Numbered from the stretch's first letter, positions 26,975 through 35,844 are shown. The stretch: DNA of 64,000 bases from Ignavibacterium sp. (GCA_018335755.1 JAGXRK010000051.1:124001-188000); one strand, 5' to 3'. The notes: generated by a model not told the origin, from the letters alone. Numbers and translations are program-made.

Positions 26975-29791
26975 ATGAAAAATCTATTTTTACTGCTGTT
27001 GGCTTCGATATTATTATCGGTTAACAGTTTTTCTCAATTAAAATATTCCGGGATAAATCTTGAAGGAAGAAGCGGTGAACATCCGGATAAAATCATAAGC
27101 TCTGAAATAAAATCTGCCGACCAGTTTAGCAATAAAATCAGCCCAATGCTGAATATTTTTCTGGACAACATCTCATCCAATAAAAGCGTTCATGTTCGTG
27201 TACCTGAATCAATTGGTTCACTTAAAGAATTAATATTCTTTCATCAAAATGAAATGGATGATATTCTGCTTCCGGTTTTCATAAGAACATCATCTATTCC
27301 CGCATTAGAAAGTATGATTTCTTTCCTTGGAGGAAAAACCGAAACTGTTGCAGGTGATATTATCGTTGCTGATATGCCCGTATCAACTATAAGAGAATTG
27401 GCTCTCTCATCCGGAGTCATTTACATTGAGCCCAGCACTATTTCTGAAATGAAAATAGATATCAGCAGGGTTGAAGCAAAAGTTAATCAGCTTCATAATG
27501 GTACCGGCATTTCGAGACCTTACAAAGGCAACGGCGTTGTTGTCGGAGTAATTGATTCCGGAATTGATTGGAAACATCAGGATTTTAAAAATACCGGAGG
27601 AAACAGGATACAATATTTATGGGATATGTCCGGCTCCAGCAATCCGCCCTCAGGTTACGGTTACGGAACTGAATACACCAAAGCACAGCTTGATGCAAAT
27701 CAATGTGCACAGATAGATGGTGATGACGGTTATGGTCACGGAACACATGTTGCCGGAACTGCAGCAGGAAACGGCGGCGCACTTTCAAATTACATCGGTA
27801 TGGCTCCGGAGTCTGACATTGTCTTTATTAAAGGATTCAGAACAGGTCCTGGTTTTGCAAGCACTGATGTTGTGAACGGGTGTAATTACATTTTTCAAAA
27901 AGCACAACAATTAAGTAAACCGGCTGTAATTAATTTAAGTCTTGGCGGTCATTTCGGACCGCATGATGGAAGCAGCCTATATGAGCAGGCATTAACCAAT
28001 CTGACAGGAAACGGAAAAATAATAGTTGCTGCTGCAGGCAATGAGGGCGGTGAAACAATGCACTTAAGTTATGCCGTTGCCGGGTCATCATATAATGATT
28101 CTTACGAAACCCTAATAGACTTATATAGTGGCGCACAAATTTTTGTTGCCGATATGTGGTACAACAGTGGGAGTATTTCTGTTGGACTTGTGGCATACAA
28201 TTCTTCAAATGGAAGTGTTATTGGCTGGACAAACGGAATAGCTCCCGGTCAAAAAATTGAAGATGCACCCTTTACTGTATCAGGAAACACTTATGGTTAT
28301 GTAACAATAGATGCTACCGGAACAAATAACCCGAACAATGGAGCTAATCAGGTGCTGATTGCTGTTGACAGTCATAATGGTCAAATAAATATTGGTGATG
28401 TTACTTGGTCTGTTTATACTTATGGTTCTGGAACATTCGATTCATGGGTTGTCACCGGCGGTCAATACTCAACATTAACGCCACAGAACTATTTTAAAGC
28501 CGGTGATAACCAAAAAACAGTTGGAATGCCGTCAACAGCTCAGAAGCTTATTTGTATTGGTTCGTATGTTACAAAAACCCAGTGGATTGATATTAATGGC
28601 ACCACTCAAAATCAACCGGGCAACCCGGTGCTTGGACAAATTTCAAGCTTCAGCAGTCTGGGTCCTTCAAGAGACGGACGAATTAAACCTGACCTTGTTG
28701 CACCAGGTGAAGTTATTATTGCCGCATATTCTTCATTCCTTACTCAAACGCCAGGCTCTAATATTCTTCAAGGTGGGAAGCACCAGAAAATGCAGGGAAC
28801 AAGTATGGCTACCCCGCATGTTACCGGAGTGGTTGCATTACTTTTAGAGAAGAATCCATCTTTAGATTACGACCAGACAGTTACTATACTAAAAAACACA
28901 ACCAAAAAAGACGGCTTTACTGGAACTTCTGCAAATAACACTTACGGTTATGGCAAACTGGATGCTTATAATGCATTCCAGAATACTTCAGGTGGTGGAG
29001 GCGGAACACAAGTGGTTATTATTCAGGAAGGTTTCGATGGGAATTTCCCTCCAGATGGGTGGTTACAGCAGATTACAAACTCAGGTTTCACATGGTTAAA
29101 AAGTAACCCGCAGAATAATAATTTTAATCAGATTGATCCTAACAGCACAGCTTCAGCGGTTTGTCCCTGGGTTGCACAAAACCAAAACGAGTGGCTGATA
29201 ACTCCCGCATTCAATTTAGGTAGCGGTAATGCATCAATTGAATTTTATACCGGTTACAGCACTCAATGGTTAAGTGGTGCAACAATAAAACTTCATATAT
29301 CGACAAATGGTGGAAGTAACTGGACACAAATATGGACTGCTGAAAACGACGGACAACCTTGGTCTTGGCGAAATAGGATAATTGATATTTCAGCATACTC
29401 AAACAGACAGAACCTAAAACTCGGTTGGCAGTACGTTGGTAACGACGGTGATATGGTTGCTATTGACGGAGTAAGGCTATTAGGATACACAGGTACTACA
29501 GATATAACAGAGGATGAACTAATTATTACGGATTACAATTTGAGTCAGAATTATCCTAACCCCTTTAACCCCGCTACAAAAATAAGTTGGCAGTCACCAG
29601 TCGGCAGTTGGCAAGTCCTTAAAGTATTTGATGTACTTGGAAAGGAAGTAGCCATTCTGGTTAATGAATACAAACCGGCCGGCAGATATGAAGTAGAATT
29701 TGATGCCTCTCGTCTTTCAAGCGGAGTTTACTTATACCGCTTACAAGCAGGTGAGCAATCTTTTACCAGGAAAATGACATTAGTTAAATAA
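26975..29791 (+). CDS. T9SS-exported subtilisin-like serine protease (S8)
   Basis: 938 residues with a signal peptide and a propeptide-like region to about 165. The catalytic triad is intact: D194 in VIDSGIDW, H255 in GHGTHVAGT and S610 in GTSMATPHV. A long insertion (about 320-560) between His and Ser resembles the insert of large surface subtilases. A C-terminal beta-sandwich (about 690-850, with WLITPAFNLGSG and WSWRNRIIDI) and the T9SS sorting domain (QNYPNPFNPATK) follow. It is a secreted or surface protease. The sorting domain carries heptamer repeats at 29584-29618. A small lipoprotein that may inhibit it lies directly upstream. Confidence 0.95.
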   Translation: MKNLFLLLLASILLSVNSFSQLKYSGINLEGRSGEHPDKIISSEIKSADQFSNKISPMLNIFLDNISSNKSVHVRVPESIGSLKELIFFHQNEMDDILLPVFIRTSSIPALESMISFLGGKTETVAGDIIVADMPVSTIRELALSSGVIYIEPSTISEMKIDISRVEAKVNQLHNGTGISRPYKGNGVVVGVIDSGIDWKHQDFKNTGGNRIQYLWDMSGSSNPPSGYGYGTEYTKAQLDANQCAQIDGDDGYGHGTHVAGTAAGNGGALSNYIGMAPESDIVFIKGFRTGPGFASTDVVNGCNYIFQKAQQLSKPAVINLSLGGHFGPHDGSSLYEQALTNLTGNGKIIVAAAGNEGGETMHLSYAVAGSSYNDSYETLIDLYSGAQIFVADMWYNSGSISVGLVAYNSSNGSVIGWTNGIAPGQKIEDAPFTVSGNTYGYVTIDATGTNNPNNGANQVLIAVDSHNGQINIGDVTWSVYTYGSGTFDSWVVTGGQYSTLTPQNYFKAGDNQKTVGMPSTAQKLICIGSYVTKTQWIDINGTTQNQPGNPVLGQISSFSSLGPSRDGRIKPDLVAPGEVIIAAYSSFLTQTPGSNILQGGKHQKMQGTSMATPHVTGVVALLLEKNPSLDYDQTVTILKNTTKKDGFTGTSANNTYGYGKLDAYNAFQNTSGGGGGTQVVIIQEGFDGNFPPDGWLQQITNSGFTWLKSNPQNNNFNQIDPNSTASAVCPWVAQNQNEWLITPAFNLGSGNASIEFYTGYSTQWLSGATIKLHISTNGGSNWTQIWTAENDGQPWSWRNRIIDISAYSNRQNLKLGWQYVGNDGDMVAIDGVRLLGYTGTTDITEDELIITDYNLSQNYPNPFNPATKISWQSPVGSWQVLKVFDVLGKEVAILVNEYKPAGRYEVEFDASRLSSGVYLYRLQAGEQSFTRKMTLVK
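29584..29618 (+). repeat. Tandem heptanucleotide repeat in the subtilase sorting domain
   Basis: Five consecutive 7-mers AAGTTGG, CAGTCAC, CAGTCGG, CAGTTGG, CAAGTCC occupy the same place in the sorting-domain code as the AGTATCN repeat of the 21874 gene. An isolated AGTTGGCAGTC also occurs upstream of mnmE near 4062. Confidence 0.65.
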
Positions 29792-29800
29792 GGAGATGAA

Positions 29801-29920
29801 ATGTCTGCCCTATATAAAAACAGAAACCATAGGGAGCGTATTCTTACAATTACTCTTTATGGACTTTTTACAATGGTTTTTCTAATTTCATTTACTCTCG
29901 TTCATTTGTTAATCACTTAG
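29801..29920 (+). CDS. 39-residue single-pass membrane peptide
   Basis: ATG 29801, ten bases after the subtilase stop, is preceded by a strong AGGAGATG site. The peptide has a basic start (MSALYKNRNHRERI) and one hydrophobic helix (LYGLFTMVFLISFTLVHLL). Size, topology and position match the 41-residue peptide at 25703, although the sequences differ. A shared 3' element and terminator follow. Its function is unknown. Confidence 0.7.
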   Translation: MSALYKNRNHRERILTITLYGLFTMVFLISFTLVHLLIT

Positions 29921-29945
29921 CTAGATTCTAATTAAGTAGTGATAA

Positions 29946-30001
29946 GAAGCGCATCTCCTAATCATCAATTAAAACCGCAGTGGAAACAACCCTGCGGTTT
30001 T
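29946..30001 (+). terminator. Conserved 3' element and strong terminator, locus B
   Basis: GAAGCGCATCTCCTAATC is followed by a perfect 10-bp stem AAAACCGCAG (29971-29980) / CTGCGGTTTT (29992-30001) with a T tail. CATCTCCT (29952-29959) is the exact complement of the AGGAGATG ribosome-binding site of the peptide gene just upstream. Confidence 0.85.
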
Positions 30002-30097
30002 TCACTTCCACTTTTTAATATTTCTAATTAGAATATTTTTTAGTTTTAAGAAGACTAAAAACATTTATATAAACCATATTTAAGAAAACAATTCAAT

Positions 30098-31291
30098 TTG
30101 AATCCCTGGAAAAGCGTTAAAGGACTTCCGCGTGATATGTGGGTGTTGTTTTATACAACGCTTATTAACCGTTCCGGTACAATGGTTATTCCGTTTCTTG
30201 TACTTTATCTTACTCAGAAAATCGGCGTAACAGCATCAGAAGCCGGTGTTGCACTCCTTGTTTACGGAATTGGCGCTTTTATTTCTGCTCCGTTGACAGG
30301 CAGGTTAGCTGATAAAATTGGTGCACTGAAAGTAATGAAAATTTCCTTGGTTGGTACAAGCTTAGTGATGCTGGTATATGGTTTTATTACAAACTATTAT
30401 CTCATATTAGTTTTTTCGTTCATTCTTTCTGTAATAAATGAGGCATTCCGTCCGGCAAATCTTTCCTTAATTTCCGAAATAGTTACTCCGGCACAAAGAA
30501 GAATTTCATTTGCACTTAACCGTCTCGGAATTAATATCGGAATGAGCATTGGTCCAGTTGTCGGAGGATTTTTAATACTCATAGATTACCATTTTCTTTT
30601 TTACGTAAATGCATTTGCCTCTCTTGCAGCAGGTATTTACTTAATTCTTACACCATGGACATCCCTTAGTGAAAGCGAATCAACAATTGAAGAAGTTTCA
30701 TCACAAACAAAACTAAATGCTTCGGTCCTTGGTGACAGAAAATATCTTTTCTTCCTGTTTGCTGTAATTCCGGCTAACCTTGTTTTCTTTCAGCATCTCG
30801 GCGGTGTACCATTATATATTGTGGATGAACTGGGCTATTCAACAGCGGCATTCGGACTTCTTTCTGCGATCAATACAGTTTTAATTATTATTGCTGAAGT
30901 TCCGCTTAACAATATGATGTCGAATATGTCTTATTCACGATCAATGTTCATTGGTGCACTGCTTGCAGCCATTGGTTTTGGAGCAATGGCAGTTGCTAGA
31001 GATATCACACCATTAATAATTACCATAATTATCTGGACATTCGGGGAAATGATTTTCTTTCCTGTTACTGCAACTTATGCATCTGAAATTGCACCGGCAA
31101 AAAAACGCGGAGAGTATATGGGATATTTTCAGATGACTTTCAGCTTCGCATTCTCTGCTGGTCCCTGGCTTGGTACGGTTGTTTATGAAAATTACGGCCC
31201 TGTGATTTTATGGAGCGGGGCTTTGGTAATGGGTTTGATCACCGCCGTTCTGATATTATTTGTAAAGGAAAAACAAAATGAATCAGCCTGA
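30098..31291 (+). CDS. MFS transporter
   Basis: 397 residues with about 12 hydrophobic helices. The N-terminal segment LPRDMWVLFYTTLINRSGTM and the loop GRLADKIG after helix 2 are typical of drug-efflux-like MFS proteins. It is probably an inner-membrane exporter; the substrate is unknown. The start is TTG 30098; ATG 30137 would remove nine conserved-looking residues. The last 14 bases overlap a GNAT acetyltransferase gene, so the pair is translationally coupled. Confidence 0.9.
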   Translation: MNPWKSVKGLPRDMWVLFYTTLINRSGTMVIPFLVLYLTQKIGVTASEAGVALLVYGIGAFISAPLTGRLADKIGALKVMKISLVGTSLVMLVYGFITNYYLILVFSFILSVINEAFRPANLSLISEIVTPAQRRISFALNRLGINIGMSIGPVVGGFLILIDYHFLFYVNAFASLAAGIYLILTPWTSLSESESTIEEVSSQTKLNASVLGDRKYLFFLFAVIPANLVFFQHLGGVPLYIVDELGYSTAAFGLLSAINTVLIIIAEVPLNNMMSNMSYSRSMFIGALLAAIGFGAMAVARDITPLIITIIIWTFGEMIFFPVTATYASEIAPAKKRGEYMGYFQMTFSFAFSAGPWLGTVVYENYGPVILWSGALVMGLITAVLILFVKEKQNESA

Positions 31292-32000
31292 TTTAATAAA
31301 TGTTATTCAGCATCTGCTTACAGATAAAATAACAAATATTAGTATTATCGGGTTTATTGCCGAAAATCTGGTAACAGAAATTTTGCAAGAAGGCGAATCA
31401 GTACTGATAAAAGGAATAAGCGATGAAGAATGGATTTATATTTTCAGTAAAGATGAAAACGAACTAAGGACGCTTCTTGCTCAATTAAGCAATAAAGACA
31501 TTTATTTTGCTTCAGTTGAAGACTGGATGATCCCCATTATAAATGAAACAAAAAAGTTTGAATGGACGCTTTCAACCATTCGGTGGTACTTACCTGATGA
31601 TGTTGATGTTACAGATAACAAATTTATAAGCAATCCAATTTCTACCGAAGATATTGGTTTTATATTATCACAATCAAAGTATAGACAGTTTTTAACTGTA
31701 AGATATCTTAAAGAAAGAATTACCAGGTCAATTAGTGCTTGCATTTATGAAGATAATAAGTTGGTCGCTTGGGGATTAACTCATGACGATGGTGCTCTTG
31801 GCTCGTTAAACGTTCTTGATGAATACCGCGGGAAAAAGTATGGGACAGAAATAGTCCTTTCACTGATTCATCAATGCAGGGCACTTGGCAAAATTCCCTT
31901 TGCACAAATAGAAGAAACTAATCACAAAGCAATTAAGCTTGTAACAAAACTTGGATTTGTACAGGACAGAAGAGTTACATGGATTAAAAGCGCTCAATAA
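31278..32000 (+). CDS. GNAT-family acetyltransferase (FR47-like)
   Basis: 240 residues. The C-terminal half carries the GNAT fold: DEYRGKKYGTEIVLSLIHQC matches the acetyl-CoA binding motif (RGxG with K in the third place), and NHKAIKLVTKLGF is the usual final motif. The N-terminal half (about 1-110) is a separate alpha/beta region. It probably acetylates a small molecule or the N-terminus of a protein. Its overlap with the MFS gene suggests modification and export of the same compound, but this is inference. Confidence 0.85.
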   Translation: MNQPDLINVIQHLLTDKITNISIIGFIAENLVTEILQEGESVLIKGISDEEWIYIFSKDENELRTLLAQLSNKDIYFASVEDWMIPIINETKKFEWTLSTIRWYLPDDVDVTDNKFISNPISTEDIGFILSQSKYRQFLTVRYLKERITRSISACIYEDNKLVAWGLTHDDGALGSLNVLDEYRGKKYGTEIVLSLIHQCRALGKIPFAQIEETNHKAIKLVTKLGFVQDRRVTWIKSAQ

Positions 32001-32264
32001 ATTAGGGTTCAAGCTCGCGTTCATCTTTCAGAGTTTAGGTTCAACTCAGTGCAGCACAGCAGGATTCTAAACCAGGTTTTTACCAGGCCACCCATAATTA
32101 TATTTAACCGACCTTACCCGAAATGCTTGCCCCCACAACACAATTGTTGGTTGTTAACAATTAAGTTTTTAGTTTAAGAATAAGTTTCTGTAATTATTTA
32201 ACAGAAATGCTCATAAGCCAGAGCAAATGTTGGCTTTATTTTCAATTCATTTAAGGAGGCAGAA

Positions 32265-32867
32265 ATGAATAGAAAACTTAAATTATTCTATTCAATCTTT
32301 TTCGTGTTGATCGTAACAATACTTCTCTATACAGGCTGTAATGTACAGGAGGAGAAGAAGGCAATGAGCCAGGACGAGCTGATTGCACGGGGGGAATATC
32401 TTATTGAAACTACAGGGTGTCACGATTGTCATACACCTAAAACCTTCGGACCGGAGGGAATGAAACCAGATGAAACAAAGTTGTTGGCTGGTCATCCGGA
32501 AGGATCTCAATTATATGAGATCGATATAAATATGGTTGGTCCGGGCAAGTGGATTCTAACTAACGATCATCTTACCGCGTGGGTTGGTCCCTGGGGAATA
32601 TCTTTTTCATCAAATCTTACACCCGATAATGCAACCGGACTAGGTGCAGTAAGCGAGGAAATGTTCATTAAAACATTGCGGGAAGGTAAAATAAAAGGTA
32701 TAGGAAGACAAATGCTTCCTCCAATGCCTTATGAAGTTTTCGGTAAAATGACAAATGAGGATTTGAAAGCAATTTACGCCTATCTCCAGTCTATTCCCTC
32801 AGTCAGCAACAAAGTAAACAAGCCGGTTCCACCGCCAATGGTAGCAGAACTTTACGGTAAGAAATAA
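32265..32867 (+). CDS. Lipid-anchored c-type cytochrome
   Basis: 200 residues. A lipoprotein signal (LLYTGC, C25) is followed by the haem motif CHDCH (C52, C55, H56). Candidate axial Met residues lie in QMLPPMPYEVF, and the closing helix is LKAIYAYLQSIP, all typical of single-haem cytochrome c domains. It likely carries electrons at the periplasmic face of a membrane. AAGGAGG precedes the ATG. No oxidase genes are adjacent. Confidence 0.92.
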   Translation: MNRKLKLFYSIFFVLIVTILLYTGCNVQEEKKAMSQDELIARGEYLIETTGCHDCHTPKTFGPEGMKPDETKLLAGHPEGSQLYEIDINMVGPGKWILTNDHLTAWVGPWGISFSSNLTPDNATGLGAVSEEMFIKTLREGKIKGIGRQMLPPMPYEVFGKMTNEDLKAIYAYLQSIPSVSNKVNKPVPPPMVAELYGKK

Positions 32868-32880
32868 TTTCTTTATAATA

Positions 32881-32907
32881 ATGACATCTTCTTCCGGAAG
32901 ATGTCAT
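32881..32907. terminator. Bidirectional terminator
   Basis: ATGACATCTTC and GAAGATGTCAT form a perfect 11-bp stem with a 5-base loop between two convergent genes. Flanking A/T-rich sequence on both sides fits termination in both directions. Confidence 0.85.
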
Positions 32908-32908
32908 C

Positions 32909-33382
32909 TTAATTTAAAATGAAGTATCCCGCATTTAATATCGAAGCAAAAGTAACCCACAATAAATATGGCATATTAAGATAGGCGGCATGAGGTTTGA
33001 TCTTATAAAAACTGATGAGCATAAACACTATACTGAACCATAAGCTGATAATCACAACCAAAGCCAATCCGATCTGATTGAAATAGAAGAACACAAATGA
33101 CCAGATAAAATTTAAAAACATCTGAACAGAAAAGATCCATAGGGCATTGTTTCTTTCTTTTGATGGAATTTGTTTCCAGATCAGAAATAATGATATACCG
33201 AGCAGGATGTAGAGAACAGTCCATACCGGACCAAATATCCAGTTGGGCGGACTGAACGAAGGTCTGTTTAATGAAGCAAACCATTCAGGAACAGCCTGAG
33301 CAGTAAATCTTCCTGCGATTGCACCAAGCGCCAAAGGAATTAAAATTGCTATGACAAGTTTTGTTATATCTGATCTTTTCAC
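32909..33382 (-). CDS. tspO: TspO/MBR-family membrane protein
   Basis: 157 residues with five membrane helices, the standard TspO size. Conserved motifs include PEWFASLNRPSFSPPNWIFGPVW and NFIWSFVFF, which line the porphyrin/cholesterol binding pocket, and the final NAGYFILN. Bacterial TspO proteins bind and may degrade tetrapyrroles and act in stress responses. It is transcribed leftward, convergent with the cytochrome c gene. Confidence 0.95.
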   Translation of the reverse strand: MKRSDITKLVIAILIPLALGAIAGRFTAQAVPEWFASLNRPSFSPPNWIFGPVWTVLYILLGISLFLIWKQIPSKERNNALWIFSVQMFLNFIWSFVFFYFNQIGLALVVIISLWFSIVFMLISFYKIKPHAAYLNMPYLLWVTFASILNAGYFILN

Positions 33383-33427
33383 TGTTTAATCTTCCTGTTT
33401 TTAGGTAATAACCTCATTTGAAATCAG

Positions 33428-33622
33428 CTAGTCAACCGGGTTTTCATTATCAACATTATTATCTGTAGAAACATTAACCGGTCTGCCGGCTTTCTTTAAT
33501 GCTTCTTTTAGAAGAAATTCAATTTGTGCATTGATACTTCTAAAATCATCAGCCGCCCATTTTTCAAGAGCGGTGTAAATCTTATCATCTATTCTCAATA
33601 AAAATTTTTTCTTATCAGGCAT
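33428..33622 (-). CDS. Arc-type ribbon-helix-helix DNA-binding protein
   Basis: 64 residues: the strand KKFLLRIDDKIYTALEKWA and helices around RSINAQIEFLLKEALKK match the Arc/MetJ ribbon-helix-helix fold, followed by a short acidic tail. It is the last gene of a three-gene leftward operon with an SPFH protein and a 174-residue protein. Proteins of this type are often encoded beside SPFH genes. I infer that it regulates its own operon through the palindrome at 35069-35100. Confidence 0.85.
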   Translation of the reverse strand: MPDKKKFLLRIDDKIYTALEKWAADDFRSINAQIEFLLKEALKKAGRPVNVSTDNNVDNENPVD

Positions 33623-33649
33623 TATTTTTTCTTTTTCTATTCATATTCT

Positions 33650-34174
33650 CTAACTGTAATGTACTCCGGCGATTGACTGTCTTTGATTGTTAAGCATTAC
33701 ATACCAGATTAACATAGGAAGCCAGGGATATTCGTCAAGAATTTCAAATTTTCTTTTTCCCAACATAACATCGGTTTTCTTTTTTAATAATCCGGTTTGT
33801 TTAATCTGTAATAATATCTCATTGGTGTCTGTGAAAATTGTGTAAATACCTTTAAACACATTGCTCTCAAATGGAAGATGCAGACCGCGCTGCAATTGAA
33901 CTGTTCCGCCAGACTTAAATGCTTTTCCGGTGTAAGAAGCAATCGGATAATTAAACCCATCTTTGCTGACATCAATAGCTGATTTCCAGATGCTTGGTCT
34001 TTTAATTATCCACTTTCCACCAAAACCGTCAACAATAGCATCGCTTTTTCGCCAGCTGGGAAAATAAGCTTTTAATATAATCCCATCAGGAGAAATTAGC
34101 TCGCAATCTCTTTTCATTTGAGAAGGTTGAACTAATTGCAAATCCAAATTACGATAATCCGAAAAACGTTTCAT
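33650..34174 (-). CDS. Uncharacterised protein of the SPFH operon
   Basis: 174 residues, no signal peptide. The start codon overlaps the SPFH stop by one base (TAATG). It is a single beta-rich domain (DAIVDGFGGKWIIKRPS, GGTVQLQRGLHLPFESN, FTDTNEILLQIKQTG) ending with a hydrophobic WLPMLIWYVML stretch. The pattern recalls tubby/scramblase-like (LOR) domains, but I cannot confirm this. Context suggests a function with the SPFH membrane protein. Confidence 0.75.
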   Translation of the reverse strand: MKRFSDYRNLDLQLVQPSQMKRDCELISPDGIILKAYFPSWRKSDAIVDGFGGKWIIKRPSIWKSAIDVSKDGFNYPIASYTGKAFKSGGTVQLQRGLHLPFESNVFKGIYTIFTDTNEILLQIKQTGLLKKKTDVMLGKRKFEILDEYPWLPMLIWYVMLNNQRQSIAGVHYS

Positions 34175-35049
34175 TATTGATATAAAGTTCCTGTGTTAAT
34201 TACCGGCTGTGCATCGGATTCTGATACGAGAGCGACCATCAGATTATTTACCATAGTTGCTTTCTTATCTTCATCCAGAGTTACAATCTTTTGTTCACTC
34301 AGAGCATTCAACGCCATTTGCACCATGCCAACAGCTCCTTCAACAATTTTGGTTCTTGCCGCAATAATTGCCTGTGCCTGCTGCCTGCGTAACATCACCT
34401 GAGCAATTTCCTGTGCATAAGCAAGATGTGAAATACGAGCTTCAATAATGCTTACCCCAACAACTTCCAGTCTGGTTTGAACTGTGTTCTTTAAGCTATC
34501 GGCAATTTCCTGTGGACTTCCCCGCAAAGAAGATTTATCATCTTCTTCAACATCATAAGGATATTCAGATGCAAGAGTACGAATAGCAGTTTCACTTTGT
34601 ATGTCAACAAACTGCTCATAGTTTTCAACATCAAAAACTGCTTTTGCTGAATCAACAACTTTCCAGACTATGACAGCACCAATCTCAATCGGATTGCCGT
34701 GAAGATCATTCACTTTAATTCTCTGGCTGTTGAAGTTTCTTATTCTCAGGGAGACTCTTTTCTTTACAGTAAAAGGATTAACCCACCAGAATCCGGAATG
34801 ACGAACGGTGCCTATGTATTTACCAAAGAAAATTAAAACACGAGAATCATTCGGTTGGACCATTATCAATCCCGTTAAAGTAATTATACCAATTAGTAAA
34901 AGGGGAATAAAGAACCAGAGTATTTGTGGATTGTTCGATTTAATTCCAAGAACCAACAGGTAGATATCAATTGCCACTAAAGCAAGCGCGAAGAACAGCA
35001 TTAAAAACCCATTTAGTTTATTAGCGGGTTTTTCAACTATCTTTTCCAT
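34174..35049 (-). CDS. SPFH/band 7 membrane protein
   Basis: 291 residues. Two hydrophobic segments near the N-terminus (about 14-34 and 41-62) are followed by the SPFH domain (VLIFFGKYIGTVRHSGFWWVNPF, IGAVIVWKVVDSAKAVFDV, IRTLASEYPYD). An Ala/Gln-rich helical region (YAQEIAQVMLRRQQAQAI) supports oligomerisation. SPFH proteins form large ring-like membrane microdomains. It leads an operon with the 174-residue protein and the ribbon-helix-helix protein. Confidence 0.93.
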   Translation of the reverse strand: MEKIVEKPANKLNGFLMLFFALALVAIDIYLLVLGIKSNNPQILWFFIPLLLIGIITLTGLIMVQPNDSRVLIFFGKYIGTVRHSGFWWVNPFTVKKRVSLRIRNFNSQRIKVNDLHGNPIEIGAVIVWKVVDSAKAVFDVENYEQFVDIQSETAIRTLASEYPYDVEEDDKSSLRGSPQEIADSLKNTVQTRLEVVGVSIIEARISHLAYAQEIAQVMLRRQQAQAIIAARTKIVEGAVGMVQMALNALSEQKIVTLDEDKKATMVNNLMVALVSESDAQPVINTGTLYQ

Positions 35050-35068
35050 TTTACAATCCTTTCTAAAA

Positions 35069-35109
35069 TTGCTATCGTAATGATATCACATTGATAGCAA
35101 AAAGTCAAG
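35069..35109 (-). promoter_or_regulatory. Promoter and palindromic operator of the SPFH operon
   Basis: On the minus strand TTGACT (35109-35104), an 18-base spacer and TATCAT (35085-35080) form a sigma70-like promoter, with TG one base before the -10. The arms TTGCTATC (35069-35076) and GATAGCAA (35093-35100) are perfect inverted repeats with TGATATCA at the centre, so three GATA(T/G)CA units overlap the -10 and the spacer. This fits repression by the Arc-type protein of the operon. Confidence 0.7.
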
Positions 35110-35178
35110 GGGCTAAAATCGGTTGAATTCAGCATTTTATCGCAGAAACAACGAGTTCTATCCACGCGAATGGTAGGA

Positions 35179-35688
35179 TTATTCGCTAATGGCTGGATTC
35201 AGAAGTTTTAAGGCTGAGTGCTTTGCCCCCGGCGATAACGAAGCAAGATAATGATCCTGTACAAGAAATGATATTTCATGTTTAAGTTCAGAGTGCTTAT
35301 TTGCAATTTTGATGATAAGCTTTAATGCATTAATTCTTACAGAGGGAGATTTGTTAATTTGTTCCCAGATATTCATGCACATATCGAATAAAACACCTTC
35401 ATACTTTTCATCGAGATCCATCATCAGAAGAATTTTTAGAAGTTCCCGCTGATGTCCGTCGTTCTTTCTCTTTGCTGCGGATACAATTCTTCTGATATAC
35501 TTTTTAATTCGTTTATCGTTTTCCTCAATTACACTCCACAACAAAAATGCTGCTCTCCAGGAATACGGCTGCTTGTCTGAAAGAGCTAACTCAACTGCTT
35601 CTTCAAAATATTCCGGATGAGCATTCATAATAGAAATCATTTCATCTTTGCAGCAGCTTACTAATGTTTTTTCTAAGGGTGATTGCAT
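35179..35688 (-). CDS. Helical-repeat (HEAT-like) protein, unknown function
   Basis: 169 residues, almost entirely amphipathic helices (EEAVELALSDKQPYSWRAAFLLWS, RINALKLIIKIANKH, GAKHSALKLL), in the style of HEAT/ARM repeats that scaffold protein contacts. No catalytic motif, signal peptide or membrane segment. It is transcribed leftward toward the SPFH operon but ends before that operon's promoter, so it appears to be a separate unit. Confidence 0.7.
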   Translation of the reverse strand: MQSPLEKTLVSCCKDEMISIMNAHPEYFEEAVELALSDKQPYSWRAAFLLWSVIEENDKRIKKYIRRIVSAAKRKNDGHQRELLKILLMMDLDEKYEGVLFDMCMNIWEQINKSPSVRINALKLIIKIANKHSELKHEISFLVQDHYLASLSPGAKHSALKLLNPAISE

Positions 35689-35844
35689 TGATTAAAATAT
35701 TTTTTTGCCGAAGGTAAACAAAATTACCAATTTTTATAGATAGCACCCATCACCCAAAATTATTTTTTATTAACTCATTGTACAAAAAAGTCTTGTTGTG
35801 TAGTTTAACAGCAGTAAACTTTTTCAATTGAATCACTGTGGCTA

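Noticed and set aside
32001-32264. tRNA-like GGTTCAA segments in the gap before the cytochrome c gene
   Set aside because: No cloverleaf or acceptor stem can be formed; nothing else supportable is seen in the gap.
33428-33622. Antitoxin of a toxin-antitoxin pair
   Set aside because: The ribbon-helix-helix gene has no toxin partner; its operon neighbours are an SPFH protein and a beta-rich protein.
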